64,000 nucleotides of DNA from Heterotrichella gracilis. Lineage: Eukaryota > Sar > Xanthophyceae > Tribonematales > Xanthonemataceae. Of this stretch, positions 11,901 through 25,200 are shown one piece after another (within the stretch, counting starts at the first letter, position 1; the number at the start of each line of letters is the position of its first letter). Under the pieces are notes generated by a model. That model searched no databases. It saw nothing but the letters and a program-made list of their open reading frames with translations, and was not told the DNA's origin. The stretch is taken from NCBI GenBank assembly GCA_032358255.1, contig JAULBX010000004.1, positions 62,001 through 126,000 on the forward strand, read 5' to 3'. The position numbers and the translations under genes are program-made.

Positions 11901-13100
11901 ACTGGGCGCATGTGTATTTAGCCAGCGTGTATAGCCCCTGTGTGGGGCGTGTGGAGGTTGGGCAACAGCAACAGGTTGAGTCAGGGTATTCTGCAGGGTC
12001 TGGGTGGGGTGGGGTGGAGGGATGGCACATGCAGCTCAGCTGCGGTGATTGTGATGTGGGCTGATCACAATGCGGCCCACAATGTCGCATTACCCGGTGA
12101 CGCATGCGCATCATGTAGGTTGCTGATTGCTGTGTGTGCTTGGGTGGCAGGCTATTCAAACCCACCCCCAGATGCACCACCCAGCTCCTTCCCGGCAGCT
12201 GGCCCATTCTCGTTCGCGCCCCAATCTGGCGCACCACCCACTGGCCCCCCACCACCCACAGGCCCCCCACCACCCACTGCTGGTATGACTCCACACCCAT
12301 GGCATGCGTGTGGTGCCATGTGCTGCGCTCTGACTGACAATTTACGGGGGAGCGGGGGAGATATCCTGTTCTTTTTGCATTTTAAAACGTAGTCCTAGTA
12401 TGTTGCATTACTTTTAAAGGGTAAATAGGAGGCATGCCTAATTGAACGAAATAATGCTTCCCATATGTGAACTGATGTACATGTATGTTTTACCATACAG
12501 GAGGGTACCCGTCGTTTGACACAGGCGCGCCGCCACCACAGCCGCCACCCGCTACCAGGCCACACCTGCCTCCCCAGCGCGGCCCCGCACCGCCCATGCC
12601 CAAGCCAAGCAACCCCGTGGCCCCGCCACCGCCACCACCAGCCCCAGCTGCCGCTCCCGAAGGTGCGCCGCTGCAGCTGCTGCGCCTGGCTGTGAGGCTA
12701 GGCCATGACTGGTACATGTGCCGTATCATGCGACAACATTAGGCTCTGGGCAAGACAGTGCATACCATCCAAAATGTCTCCTTTCACGGGAAGCTCAATA
12801 TACCACATTCTCGTTGAGCTGGAGACATGAAGACAGGGACCTGAATTGACGGGATGAATGGCGCCTCCATGGTACACACCCTATGCTAACCCTTCTAATC
12901 CCACGCATTGCCCCCCTCCCCGTGTAGGCGCCGCCCTGGTCCCCGCTCCCGCCCCCGGGTTCAAGCCCTCGCTCGCAGCTGTCACTGACGCGCAGAAGCT
13001 GTCCAAGTACGCCACCAGCGCCCTAGGGTTTGAGGATGTGCCTACAGCCATCAAGAACCTCACCGATGCGCTGCGCCTGCTGACACAGCCCGGGAAGTAG
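8911..13100 (+). CDS. VTA1: VTA1/LIP5 homologue, ESCRT-III regulator with an inserted SH3/Tudor-like segment
   Basis: VTA1/LIP5 activates the AAA ATPase VPS4 during ESCRT-III disassembly at multivesicular bodies. Eleven exons close to 626 residues: 8911-8958, 9030-9098, 9333-9557, 9743-9920, 10204-10296, 10382-10723, 11073-11235, 11499-11794, 12151-12282, 12501-12662, 12928-13100. The N-terminal tandem-MIT region is clear (KVAYYTRLYAIEQG, AITFYAASYFIDVLNQFG). The Vta1 C-terminal helix pair is also clear (AQKLSKYATSALGFEDV then AIKNLTDALRLL). The linker is Pro/Ser-rich, as in the family. The protein is longer than plant LIP5 (about 420 residues). The excess includes residues about 285-400, an ordered-looking segment (GQRVLYWAEG...GDRLRYRG), discussed in the findings. 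A TGTAA motif follows the stop at 13111. Confidence 0.9.
10382..10435 (+). repeat. Three in-frame 18-base repeats, each ending in a CAG acceptor
   Basis: The start of VTA1 exon 6 consists of three 18-base units (10382-10399, 10400-10417, 10418-10435), encoding GSIKGA, GSFKSA and GSFKSA across codon boundaries. Each unit ends GCAG, so four possible 3' splice sites stand exactly 18 bases apart and all keep the reading frame. Confidence 0.8.
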
Positions 13101-13910
13101 CGCCAAGGGGTGTAATACCGGGAGGAGATGTAAATGGGGCAGTTGTGGCAGTGGACGGAGGGGGCAGGTCACAACTGAGCTAGCTGGTGGCTTGTAGTGC
13201 CACTGTGACCGAGGCACAAACTGAGACAAAGTATAGCTAGCAAGACTAGTTGTGGGGTACTGTCCTGGTGCGCAAGGTGCATGGCGCTGTGTGGGCAGCT
13301 CGGGGTCAGTGCAAGGTGCAGCACACCATCATTTGCCCAGGCCACAGGTACCAGGGTGGGGCGATGCACCTTGAGATGGGCTTGGAGGTGCACACGTGCA
13401 GGTTTGGATAGAACTTGCGCTGGACAATCGGAAGTCTTTGCTAGTTATGATGTTGCAACTTTCTGTTAGCTCGTTGAGGCAGGACGCTTGAAGCCTGTGC
13501 TATCATGTTGAAACAAGTCCTGGGTTGGATTTCTTGTCTTTTACTAAAAGTTTTAGGGACTTGCGGGCAGGGTGACCCTAGGTTGTTGGAATGCATTCCA
13601 ACTGCTGAGTTAATGTACCTGGTTATTTAAATAACAACTGCGGCTTGTTTGATAGTTGTGCAGGCTGATGTAGTGTGAGGCCTCATCCCCTGATGATGGT
13701 TTCAAGGGGAGGAACACAAAACAAGTGAACAAAGTGTGTCGTTGTGCATGCACAAGGCACACCGCGAAACGTTCCTCAGGCCACACTCCGCTCGGTTTAT
13801 CGTATAAGTATGCGAGTTGGACTGCCTGGCTCATATTCTACGATTGGTTGTGGTGGTCAGCGTTTTAACTCGCACGGCATTCCACCGGCATGCCATAAAA
13901 ATCGGCGACC
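13101..13910. other. Intergenic between VTA1 and the kinesin gene
   Basis: The VTA1 3' untranslated region (TGTAA at 13111-13115, a green-algal polyadenylation motif) is followed by the kinesin promoter and 5' untranslated region. No gene is recognised. Confidence 0.5.
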
Positions 13911-16900
13911 ATGGGGCGCACCAGCTGCAAAGTCACCGTCAGGCTCAAGCCAAACAGCGGGCTGAACGAGGATTCAGTGACCTATATTCCTGGAAACGAG
14001 GTGCGGCGCATAGATACATGCTGCTTGCATGGGGGTGGACCAACTAGGAGTCATGCTCACCTGACACTCGCGTATTTGCAGGAGCCAACTGTCCTCATTA
14101 ACAAAGCGGGATGTGACAACGGGCTGTACCAGGTACATGTGCATGTGTGTGCATATGTTTTGTATCGTTCCACTCGACAACTAGGTGGACCGAAACCGAC
14201 ATCCCACGATCGTGTGCGTTACAAAGTTTGGCCTGTCTGAGGGACTGTTGTGGCGTGCTTTGGAACGGGGGACTGACCAGTTTTCTGGTTGTTATCGCAG
14301 TTCAAGTTTTCCAACGTCTTGAGCAACGCCTCTCAGAAGCAATGCCACGAGGTACGAAAACTTGGTGCACGCATGCAATGGGTGGGGCGCACGCCACATG
14401 TCTGGCCTTTGCACTTATAAGCGACGCAAAAAGTAGACTATCTCATCCACTTCAAAGCATGCAGAGGCCTACAGTCTGCATTGAGACTCATTGTGTATGT
14501 ATGCAGGTCTGTGCCAAAGATGTGGTGGACTCTGTGCTGCAAGGCTACAATGGCACAATCATTGCTTATGGCCAAACAGGCAGTGGGAAGACCTACACAA
14601 TGACAGGTAAAGCTTGAAGTTTTTGTATCAGCAGCATCCAGTGCGTGCTTTTGTCCAAGTAACAGTCCTTCTGTAAGCCGGTAGCACACCCTGAGGGCAA
14701 AGTGCCTGGGCGCGGTTGCTAGCTGGAGTTCAGAGTGCAGTGCTGGGGTGTCATGCAGGTGACAGCTTCTCTTGGTCCTGTAGGTCCGGATAACATTGAA
14801 CTGATGGAACCGCAGAGCCTTGGGATCATACCACGGTGCTTGCAGCAGGTGCGCATTGCATCCCCGACACCGAGTATAATTCACCACCATTGATGTCTAA
14901 ACCATGATATGGATCCACCAAGCCAGTAATGGTGCCTACTTACTTGTGGTAACTTTCATTGCAGGTGTTCAGGGAGCTCCGCCAGACTTCAAAGCTGACC
15001 ATGTGGAACGTCATGCTCACATACGTTGAGATCTACAACGAGTCATTCCAGGACCTGCTTGCACCTCTCAGCAAACCCCCCGAAAACATCATCATCCATG
15101 ACCAAAAGTGAGCACAGCGCTGCATGGCAAGACTTGCATAGTTCTTGCTTACCAAGTTGCATTGATGCGATGCCTTGGAACGCATAATGACATCGCGTTT
15201 GGTGCATACCTCCACGTACTCACACTTGCGAACATTTGCCTTGCAGGGGACACATATCACTCAATAACGTCTTCTGTATGCGCTGTGACACCTACCAAGA
15301 TGCCCTGAAGTTTCTGTCGCAGGGCCAGCAAGCTCGGCAAGTTGCCAGCCATGGCTTGAACACCCGGTCTTCAAGGTCCCACGCAATCTTCACAGTACAT
15401 GTCCAGCAGACCGATGCAGGTAATGATAGCCTTTGATGTATGCACAGCCGCTGCAGCTGCATGCAACTCAGTATTGCTGCATGTTGCAAATAAGCGATGC
15501 AATATGCATATTTGGGTCAGCTAAGGTTATGTTTATGGCATTAATATCAGAGGACTTGAAGCTGCTGAATTTATTCATTATTGATAATGCAGAAGGGAAC
15601 TTTCTGAGCTCGAAACTCAACCTGGTGGACTTGGCTGGATCTGAGCGACACGGAAAGACTAAAACTGAAGGGGCTACTGCCCGGGAGGCAATGTACATCA
15701 ATAAATCCTTGACATTCCTGGAGCAGGTGACTGACAGCCAATGTAGCATTGATCGCAGTTGCAAGCAAAACGCTTTGGTGTCAACTCATCATGTCCACAT
15801 TGTGGGGCTTGAATGTCCATTGTTGTGATAGGGCGCATGTGAGAGGTGCCACCGTGATTTGAGGTCGCCACTCTCATCTTGCGATTGCATTCATGCACTC
15901 ATGCACCAATAGACACCGCTGTTCCCCCCTTGCAGGTCATCATGGCTCTGTCCAGGAAGAAGAAGCCGGTGCACGTGCCCTACCGATCATCCAAGCTGAC
16001 CCACTTTCTCAAGGACTCCATTGGCGGCAGCTGCCTGACCATCATGATTGCCTGCATGTGGACTGAGGTGAGCCAACTGACAAACAGTACTCACCATTGA
16101 TCGTTGCATCATGCCTTGGTGGTGCGTATGTCGCGTTGCCCATTCGTGGCTGTTACTGACAAATGCAGCCGCCTAGTATCTGACCTGCATACCGTGTGCA
16201 TACATAGTATGGGCTCCTGTGTTCTTAGTTCAAGCATCTCACCACCACAAGCACAATTAGGTGAAATGCGATGCCAACAGCATTAGACACAGTGGCATGT
16301 GTGTGGTTGTGCAGGATGAGCAGGTGAACGAAACCTTGTCCACTTGCCGCTTTGCCCAGAGGATGATGCGTGTGGCAGTTGAGGCTGAGAAGAGCAGTGA
16401 TAATGGCCTGTCCTCTGTGTATGGCAACCTGTTCAAGCTGGACCCGCTCATGCAGCAGTACTTGCAGGTGAAGCATCGTAGGACATGCCATTGTGCCTGC
16501 AAATGTGCATTTTGCTATGCGCTAATACCAGGGTTTTTAATACTATAATCCGTGACTTCCTGAAAAATTGTATCCCCCCGCCCTGCTGTTACCATAATGC
16601 ATGAGATGTATGATGTCCTGCACGTGTGCAAAAAATTGCATTGTTGACAGTAAGTGCCTGCAGCAGATTCTGGTCAGTGGGTTCAAAACATTCAATGGAA
16701 ATGCATCTCAGACTGGCACTTCCAAGGATTATTCCAATTGGCCCAAGTGGCGCCTTCAGACATATTAATATTACCATGCATGCCGCTTGATAACCAGCCC
16801 GTAATCAACAAGTGTATTCCAGTTGCTAACTATGGCCGATGCCGCATTTGCAGCAAATGACTGCTGCTGCAGTTGCTCGGGAGAAAGCACGCATGTATGC

Positions 16901-19900
16901 CCAGATGCAGCGAAAGGGCTTGAGGCAGAGCGACACAGGTTCAAGCAATCTTGATGAGCAGCACGACTCCCTGTTGGATGAACTGGAGACCCTGCGGAAC
17001 AGGTACTAGATAGTAATCACATGGAGAAAGCCGTTTCAACCTGTGCAGTTCCGCTGCATGCATTTCATACTGCTGCACCAGAAAACAATAATTGAATTTT
17101 ATTTGGATGAAAATTTGCAGCATGCATGCTGATAGGAGCTGGACTCTGTGCAGGGTGCGTGAACTTGAAGAGCGCGATGCAGAGGTGACACAGGCAGCGC
17201 CGGAGGCAACCGCCGAGAGTGTGCCGCCACATGGGTCAGGCACCGTGGATGCTGACATGCAGCTGCTGGGAGAGGAGCTGGTAGCGGAGATGGAGGCGCT
17301 GCGCCAGCATGTCCTGAGCATGGAGGTAAATCCCTAAACATAAAACCTCAAACCCTACACAGTACTGAGCATGGGGTTAAGTTCTGGCAACACTTTTGAG
17401 GGCGCACAATGTCCGGCATGTGCTGTCAAGCACCTTGCCACTCGGTGATTGATGCCACCATAGCCTCATCATGACGACACGCTGCTATATGCAAGTTACG
17501 TACACAGGATCATGTAATGCAATGCTACTTATGCTGCAATAACCCTGCCCAAATTTCACATCGTCAGCAAAGAGTGACAGCCATGTTCATTGTACAGGAA
17601 TCACGCACGTTGTCCCAGTTGAGGGCAAGAACACCTGGGAGTGCAGAAGATGAGGAGGATGCAGAGAAAGCTGCCATGAAGGCCCGCATCGACGAGCTGG
17701 AGGCGCGCATTGTTCAGCTGCAGGGGGCAGGCACCTACCGCCACATGGGTGCAGATGACAGTGCTCCACAGCTACAGCAGCCAGACTGGGACACGCCCAA
17801 ATCCCAGGTGTCCAGCGTGCAACATGCGTATGTGTTGATGGAGGAAGTGTCCACTGCACGGGAGGTGCTCCATGTGTTGCCAAGGAGCGCCTCAACTACA
17901 TGGAGCGCACAGGAGGCGCCCCAGCTGCTCTCCAGCAGTGCCTCAGAGGCAGAGAGCAGCTGCTCAACCCAGCAAGATAGCGCGGGCAGCCCTTCCTTGG
18001 CTGTTTTGGGTCCACAACCAGATACTGATGCAGCGGATGGGCAGCCACTGGACAGCGCAGCCCACACTGCAGTGCAAGATGAGCAGGGCAGTGGGCAATT
18101 GGGTTCATTGATCCCTGATGTGCTGCCACTGCACAGCCCGGCTCACGCTGCTCCACATGAGCATGAGGTGGCACACCAACATGCAGGACCTTTGTCCCCT
18201 GATGCGCTGCCGCCCACCTCCACCAAGGCCGCCGCAGACAGCCCAGCCCCCTCTGCCACCTTCTCTACCTATAGAGACCTGCTGCAAGAGGGCGGCAACT
18301 GCGTGGACGCATCTTGCTCGGGAACTGCCCCCCTTGGCACCATCCCCGGCAGCTCCCGCACCACCATGAGCACACCCATGGAGATGTACAACAGGCGGGG
18401 CAGCAGCCAGGGGTGTGCACCAGGGGAGGCACCACATGCTGACAGTGGGCCACTGGCAGGCGATACAGATGTGGGCAGCCGGAGCCGTCAAGTGCAGGCT
18501 CCCGATAGCTACAGTGGTCCTGCTGTGCCAGTTTCAGCTGGCAGTCCATTGCTGGTTGATGGGACAGCAGATGATGGTGTCATGTGTGTGGGTTGCAGCG
18601 CAGTTGGGGATCCCCACAGCAGTACTGTGGCATCCTCAGCACCACCATCATTCACTGGGGCAACGGGGCAATTCTATGGCGCGCTGCTAGGGCGCGTGAC
18701 CAAGCACACGCCAGCATCAACCTCGGGCACAGGTGATGTGGCCGCGCCAGCTGGCGGCACACAGAAGATGCTCCAACACCTTGTGCTCCAACAGCCAGCA
18801 CCAGCACCAGCACCAGCGCCTGACGCAGTGGTGACAGAAGCTAGCACCAAGGGGGGCGCACAGCAGCAGCCACTAGGGGGGGATGCAGGCAAGCTGCCGC
18901 TGGCTGATGGCGCAGGCAATGATGGCCACGGGGCCCAGGACAGTGGCCATGTCCCCCAGGTGATTGCCCTATGCACACCGCCGCGGACTGCAGCACACAG
19001 GGAGGTGGCATGCAGCTCCACAACTGGCAGCGGCCAAACCAGCTTGTGCGCCGAGGCATCAACCGCTGCTGCAGCTGCTGCATCGCCGCCTTCCATCCGC
19101 AGCAGGCCAGCCGCAGGCAGGGCTCGGGCAGAGGCAGTGGCGCATGCACAGCCAAAGCCTCCAGCTCCTGACCCTGCGCCCCTGGCAAAACGCAGCGGCT
19201 CAGCGGTGCCCAATGAGAGCAGCGCACATGGCGCTGGCTTGCCAGCCTCTGGCATGTCCAGCAAGCTGTGTTTCAGTGCCCTGGTCAGCAAGTGCCACCA
19301 GGTGTTTGCGCGTGGCAGCAGCACTCAAGGCAAGGAGCCAGGGGAGCAATCTAAAGCCGGTGCCAGGGCTCCCCAGGCGGCTGTCATCCACCCGCGGGAC
19401 ATTGTGATCGTCAACTCCCTCACGCACGACCAGCTGCACGAGCTGCTCAAGGTAGGGCACGTGCACACGCCATGCATACAGTTGTAACTTGTGCACATGG
19501 GCTTGGGCTGATCCAACGAACTTGGTGGTGAAGCACATATGCGCCCACCAATATATTGCAGGCCCTGGTATGGCATGAAAGAGAGCATGGGATGTGATTC
19601 AATGCCAGTGAACGCCGCCTGTACGCACGCTGCGGCATATGCACTTTTGCAAGATACAGCAGGACAGTCACTACCATTTGCCACGTCTTCCATGGCTGTG
19701 GCACGGGTGGGCACCTCGTGTGCATTTTGCACATAAGTACTTTGCAGTGTGGACTCACCGGTGCATTACAAGTATCATTGCCAGCTGTGCTTTTGACAGT
19801 GGTTGATGTCCATTACAGGCACACCATGCCCGAGTGGTGCAGCAACACAAGAAATTGACCGGGCAAATTGGCAATCCACGCGTTGCAAGACAGCCTGCTC

Positions 19901-19929
19901 GGAGTCCCCATCACACAGCAACAGCTTGA
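13911..19929 (+). CDS. Kinesin-9 family motor (KIF9/KIF6/KLP1-like)
   Basis: This gene encodes a microtubule motor with an N-terminal head. Fourteen exons close to 1125 residues: 13911-14000, 14082-14132, 14301-14351, 14507-14606, 14784-14848, 14965-15107, 15247-15419, 15593-15726, 15936-16067, 16315-16467, 16854-17002, 17154-17325, 17598-19451, 19819-19929. The P-loop GQTGSGKT is at about residue 86, switch I NTRSSRSH at about 205 and switch II DLAGSE at about 237. The [29 protein letters not shown] and [15 protein letters not shown] segments are typical of the kinesin-9 family. Two short coiled-coil stretches follow (about 365-475). The rest is one 1854-base exon of low-complexity Ala/Ser/Pro/Gly sequence, including PAPAPAPAP, probably disordered. 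Kinesin-9 members usually act in motile cilia; subfamily A versus B is not resolved. Confidence 0.88.
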
Positions 19930-20533
19930 GGCCCTACGTAGCTGTGGTGTTTTTGCGGTCAAACTCTTGCCAGACTTGGCCATTTCATATCATTCTGCGC
20001 TTGGCCATTTAGGCTGCATGTATGCCGCCAGGCTATGTAGACATTTTGACAACGCGTTCAAATTCTTATTCTTATGAACACACTGGCAGTTAACATCATG
20101 TGATTATGTCACGAGGCATATTCAACTGGCAATTGAATCGGACACTTCTGCAACATATGTGCATTGCACTGTGTGGCGCCATTTGCTGCTGCAAATTGCG
20201 CCACATCATCAGAATTCAATCAATTGATCAGGACTTGAATTCATTGACAATTGATTCAGGCATTAATGCCAGCCATCTCAGCTGGCGGATTTTCCTAACT
20301 GTTGCAAGATAACATCCCAACGATTATCAGTTGGCTTGCCAATACGCAGAGCTATATGTTCGCGCAAGTAAAAGAAGGTTTATTTTCAGAAATGTACTAT
20401 ATGGCCCACCCTGAGGCGGGTGATGATCCCTTCTGGCGTCCCTACTACTCCCCCCCCCGCCTGGCCTACTGCTCCCCTCAGGGTACAGCTGGGTCCCAAT
20501 CCTCCCATGCTGGTCCCCAGCGTGCCCCTCTGC
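19930..20533. other. Convergent intergenic region
   Basis: The 3' ends of the kinesin gene (plus) and the FGSLL gene (minus) face each other here. The left part is AT-rich for this genome, with several ATTGATTCAGGA-like short repeats (20210-20270). No gene is recognised. Confidence 0.45.
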
Positions 20534-22261
20534 TCACCCGCTGTACCTCCCCTCCACCTCCTTGGGTGGCACCTCCCGCATGATGCCAGGCTCCCTCTCC
20601 AGCCACTGGCGCACGCTGGTGGCCCGGTCCCCCAAAAAGGTGTGGTCAAGGAAGCTGCCCTCGGCGACTGGGCCCAGGCCCTGCGCCGCCAGCACGCAGT
20701 GGCGCAAGTACACGCGGCAGGGGAGGAGGTCGTCCCTGGACAAGGGGAGGGATTGAAGTTGATTTTTTGGTTTTATATTTTCAAAATGTACAAATTTGAA
20801 TATTTTTAACCACATTGGCGTTGACGTCAGAACTCAGTTGCAGTCAGTTCTGCGCACCTCCATATCCTGTCGATGCCCCACCGCCCATATCGCTGCTTGA
20901 ACTGCTCCTCGGGTATGCGCTTGGCCTTGTACTCCTCATCAGTGAAGCGGGTGCACAGCACCTGGGAAGGGGGGGGGAAGAGGTCGTGACACATCCAGAT
21001 GTGGTGTACCTGGCTGGTGGCTCAATGCATTGTGCTACACAGGACCGGTTGGGGAGGGGGGACACATCCAGGTGTGGTGCCATCCCCATAGGATGCATGC
21101 ATATGCTGCCTTCCCGCAAGAACCACCACAAGCCATGGCAACCTTATCCACATCTCACCCCCCACACCGCACATAATTGGACTTGCTGCACCCACGCAGG
21201 TAAAATCCACACCCACCACCACACACCCACCACACACGCACATGCCGTTCCGCTGTCACATGGGCGCAACACATGCACATACACCCCTGATTGATACCCC
21301 CACATGGCCCAGCACACACACCGCCAGCCGCTCTCCTGGCGCCCCATCCATGGTCACAGGCGCCACTGCTGTGAACCGGAACTCGTGCTCTCGCGCAATG
21401 AACGCCTGTGTGTGTTGGAAGGGGGCTGTGTGGGGTGCGTATGGGGTGTAACACGTGGGCGTTCAATGCTGGTGGTGTTGGTGGTGGATCATCAGGCATT
21501 GATAGTGAGCAGCAACATACCTCTAGGCTAACCAACCAGTGGCTGCAAGCTGCTGGTCTGGTCGATTGCTTGGGATGCACTTGGTCCCCATTCTGTCCAG
21601 ATCCCAACCCCCTTGAAAAGAGCCAAGCTGGACACCAGCCCGCCTGCATTGCCTGACTCATGCGCCTCACCGCCACCGCCACCCCCACCGGCACACACCA
21701 CCCCCACCGCGACCCACCTGCACACCCTCCACCATCCCCACCCCCACCGCCACCACCTGCACCACCCCTCCACTACCCCACCCCCACCGCCGCGCCCCAC
21801 CTACACACACCCACCACCTGCAACCACACCCAGCACCACCACCGCGCCCACCTGCACCGCCTCGCTGCTCCCCTCCACCTCAAACAGCACCACCACAATC
21901 TCCTCCCCGGGACAGGCCTCAGCGCTCAGGCTGGCCACCTCACGCGTCTCGGGCCTGGCGATGCCCCGCTCATAGAAGAAATCGCAGGCGTGGGCAAACA
22001 CGCGCCGGAACCCAGGGATCTGCGCATGGGGAGGTGCTTCAGTGGACTCCCCTTGAGCAAGGAATGATCCCCTTTGGCAACTCTATCAATTAAATCCAAA
22101 AGCAAATCGTTTGCTATTCATTTAATTGAAACCATGGCATTTGAATCTCTTCAAGAATCTTTTATAAATCCTACCTTTGCCATCCTGAAGTTGCGCAGGT
22201 TTGGGAAGGTGCTGCGCGCGCTGCGTTCAGACAGCAGGGAACCAAAGCCAGCAATGGTCAT
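20534..22261 (-). CDS. Conserved uncharacterised protein with GFGSLLSERSAR motif
   Basis: Five exons close to about 214 residues: complement(20534-20735, 20858-20961, 21322-21405, 21852-22019, 22175-22261). The N-terminus reads MTIAGFGSLLSERSARSTFP; then come IPGFRRVFAHACDFFYERGIA, IAREHEFRF, DEEYKAKRIPEEQFKQRYG, PCRVYLRHCVLAAQ and FLDHTFLGDR. I recognise this as a conserved eukaryotic family without an assigned function. The FGSLL turn resembles the YGSL/FGSN loop of the gamma-glutamylcyclotransferase-like fold, which is an inference only. The start at 22261 is chosen because the family begins just before GFGSLL; the frame stays open to 22402, so a longer N-terminus, or an upstream exon joining at 22276, is possible. 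The 446-base intron 21406-21851 is a CACC-rich low-complexity tract. Confidence 0.65.
21660..21851. repeat. CACC/CCACCG-rich low-complexity tract
   Basis: This is a simple-sequence run of CCACC, CCCCCACC and CACACACC units on the plus strand inside an intron of the FGSLL gene. Open frames across it encode Pro/His/Thr homopolymers and are not credible genes. Confidence 0.8.
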
Positions 22262-25200
22262 CCAACCGTCCTCACCCTGCAAAACCCCCACCACCCCTAC
22301 ATTACGGCTCAAGTTGTTGCCGTAAGAAATGCCTATCTGGCGGTGCGCAGACATGAGAGAAAGAGGGTGAGAGAATTGGACTTCAAGTTGGAGTGACTCC
22401 ACAGCTGCGGATTGCTGTGGGGAACCTCCTCGGCACCAAAAGCTACAAGGGCTTAGAGACTTAAGGTTGGCAGTATAATCTCAGCAGCAAGCACGTAAAC
22501 GGAAGACACAACTGGCCGGGATTGCAACTGGCAATGGCACCCTTGGAGATTTGCAGTGCAGTACGCCATGGCAGGTCACCCTACGCTAGGGTTTCAGTCC
22601 CACACACCGTCAGCCCTGTGAAGCTGTCATCCAGCTCCTGCCCCGCCTGCAGCCCAAGCACAGGGCTGGCGCTGGCAGGGCTGCTGCACGGCAGAAGACA
22701 CACACGGGATCATACACTCTGCAGTGTGTCAGGTGTTTGCATGGCGCGGTCAGGGGGTCGATGTGTGCATGGCCTGGCACCAGGCGCAGTAAGGTGACTG
22801 CGGGTGGGTGGCAGTGACATGCAGAAGCCCTTTGGCTGCTATCATCCCTTGCAGTTGCTGAGTGCATGGATATGGCACTTGGTTCTGGTTCATTTGTGGC
22901 ATTGCATAGGTGGTAGGCATATGCATGCATGTGGGTGCAGGTGTGGCTGTGGGTGCGTTTCGCTGACCTTGGACTCTGTGTGCCCCTTGCAGCGGCTACT
23001 AGCATCCCTCTGGAACTGACGGGTGCCACCACCACCAGAGCGCTGGTCATGCCTGGTGTTGGTCTGGGGGCGCGGTGGCGGTGGTGGTGCTGCCTAGAGG
23101 CTCTTGGGGCGAACACGGGGGTGGCGCTCCCCACCACCTGCCTGCCACCCACCATCCAAAGTAGGTACCTGATTGGGCCTTTGTCGCTCCTAAGCTTCAC
23201 AGCAAGCAAAAACAGCGCGACTGCAACGCCTTTTGCCGAGGGAACCACGCACCCCTCTGGAACCTACTAGATCGTTGCGCAGCTGGACGCCGTTTGGGCT
23301 GGGTGGAAGGGCTTCATAGGCAATCGTATGTACACATATGCCCTATACGCTGAGGCAGATCTCGAGAGATTCCCACTTGGGCCCCTATGGAGTAACTGGC
23401 AATATTGTTCGCTAGGTTTGGCTTAGGCTAGTGGCTTGTCGCTGCCGAGGTACCTGTGACCTTCGTTCGTGGCAGGTTCAGCCACTGGCAGTGAACCCGG
23501 CTGGATGCGTGGCAATTATGTTCGATAGTGGAAGCGGCAGTGGTTTGCTTGCTTCGTGCAGCATGGTGGCAGCCAACGCTGACATGGCCGCTGCATGCCG
23601 ATAAGAATTTCAAATATCTGCCCAAAGCGCGATGTGGTAGTCGTGGTTACCCAGTAGTGTATTGAGTGTCCATTACTATTTAAACTCTAAACAATTGTGG
23701 TGTAGTCGGCCCTGCTTGCCGAAATTCTTCAAAGCCCTTCACCCTGCATGCATGCACTTGTCCTTTTGGCCAGGCCACTGAAACACGCTGATTGACAAGG
23801 ACCGTTTGTGGCGCTTGAATGTCCAGGTTTTGGTGGGTTGCCAGTTATCACAGTGATACTACCTGTGATACTACTCAGGGAGCCACATTGGGGTTTATAC
23901 ATACGCATGCATGCACGACCTCGCCCGCACACTGGCAAGATCTCAGCGCTCAACTGGGTTGGGGTGGGCCCCACACTGTGAGTGCAACAGCCCATACCTG
24001 AGCACGGCTTGCCAAGGCAAACGTATGCTGACTTCCTCTTTTTACTAGAAGCCTCTCTATGATAGGCAGAATGTCTGCCAAACCCCAGCAGAAGTTGGGC
24101 AGTACTTTCCTATCCGACCGGACGAGTTTTGTGTGCGGTCGTTGTCCGGTGTACCAGTTTCGCCATGTGTCGCATTTCTAGCTGCTGCGACTTTTGGCCT
24201 GCGCGCAAGGGTCCAATACTCACATGGCATCCACGGGCAGATCTCTTCACATAATGACACATAATTAGTCATTTTGTACGCCCGTCAGACACACGCACGG
24301 GGATCCACGGGAGGAAACCCACATGTGTACCCCCCTTGCGCTTTAAGTTTTGAAAAACCCCATGGTGCCCGTGGATAGACGCCCGTGACCGCCGGGGGCG
24401 TTTTTGGCTGGGCATCAAAACCTGTAACAACCGCTTGTTTCCAGTCATTCTCTTTGCTACGGCGAGGGGACGTGAAGACTGGCTGCTGCTGTCTTGAAGA
24501 CCTCTCTTCGACGCCTTCAGACTTAGGTTGAGCGAGAGGGACTTCCTCTTCGCTCCCAAGCATCGCCTCGAGGTAACCCCCAGCCCTACCATCGTCCTCG
24601 TGTCCCACCCTGTGTGATCCCCCACAAGCGCTTTCCCAAGCAACAGCCGCTTCCCTCCAGGATTGACGGTTTTTGTAGCTCATTGGGTATGGTCGTGCGG
24701 TGTTGTAGTCGTTCGCCGGGGTTTGTTTGGGCGGGTGCAGTTCCCTGCATAGATGTACTGCCGACACCAGTCATTCCTTGCTCGACCCTTTTAGGCCATA
24801 TCCTAAGCAGCGAAGCCTGCACGTGGAAAATAGTGCCTTTCGAACGCGTTTCGTTTGCTATCCCTTGCGCCCTACCTCGCGAACGCTCGGCTTTGCTAGC
24901 AGCCCAAAACCATCACAACCGCTGCGGCTGATGACCCTGATCACTGCCTAGCCTCCTTGCTCGTTCGCCTCTAGACCGTCCCGAAGGCCAGGCCTGTGTT
25001 TGTTGCCTCACCCAGCAAAACGCGTCTCGTTGAGGCACGGCGGCACCACCCTACCCACTGCATGATCTGCATCCTGAGCGCCCTTCCCGCTCTTCCAAAA
25101 GCACGTGATATTTTGCTGCATCAGGGACTCGGATGTTGTCTTCGCGCTGTTTGCGGCCTCTGTCCGATGTGGTGTCCTTGCCTGTTGTTCGCATCCAGTG

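Noticed and set aside
21613-22067. Pro/His-rich frames across the CACC tract
   Set aside because: Simple-sequence DNA in an intron of the FGSLL gene; every frame is open because stops are rare in the repeat.
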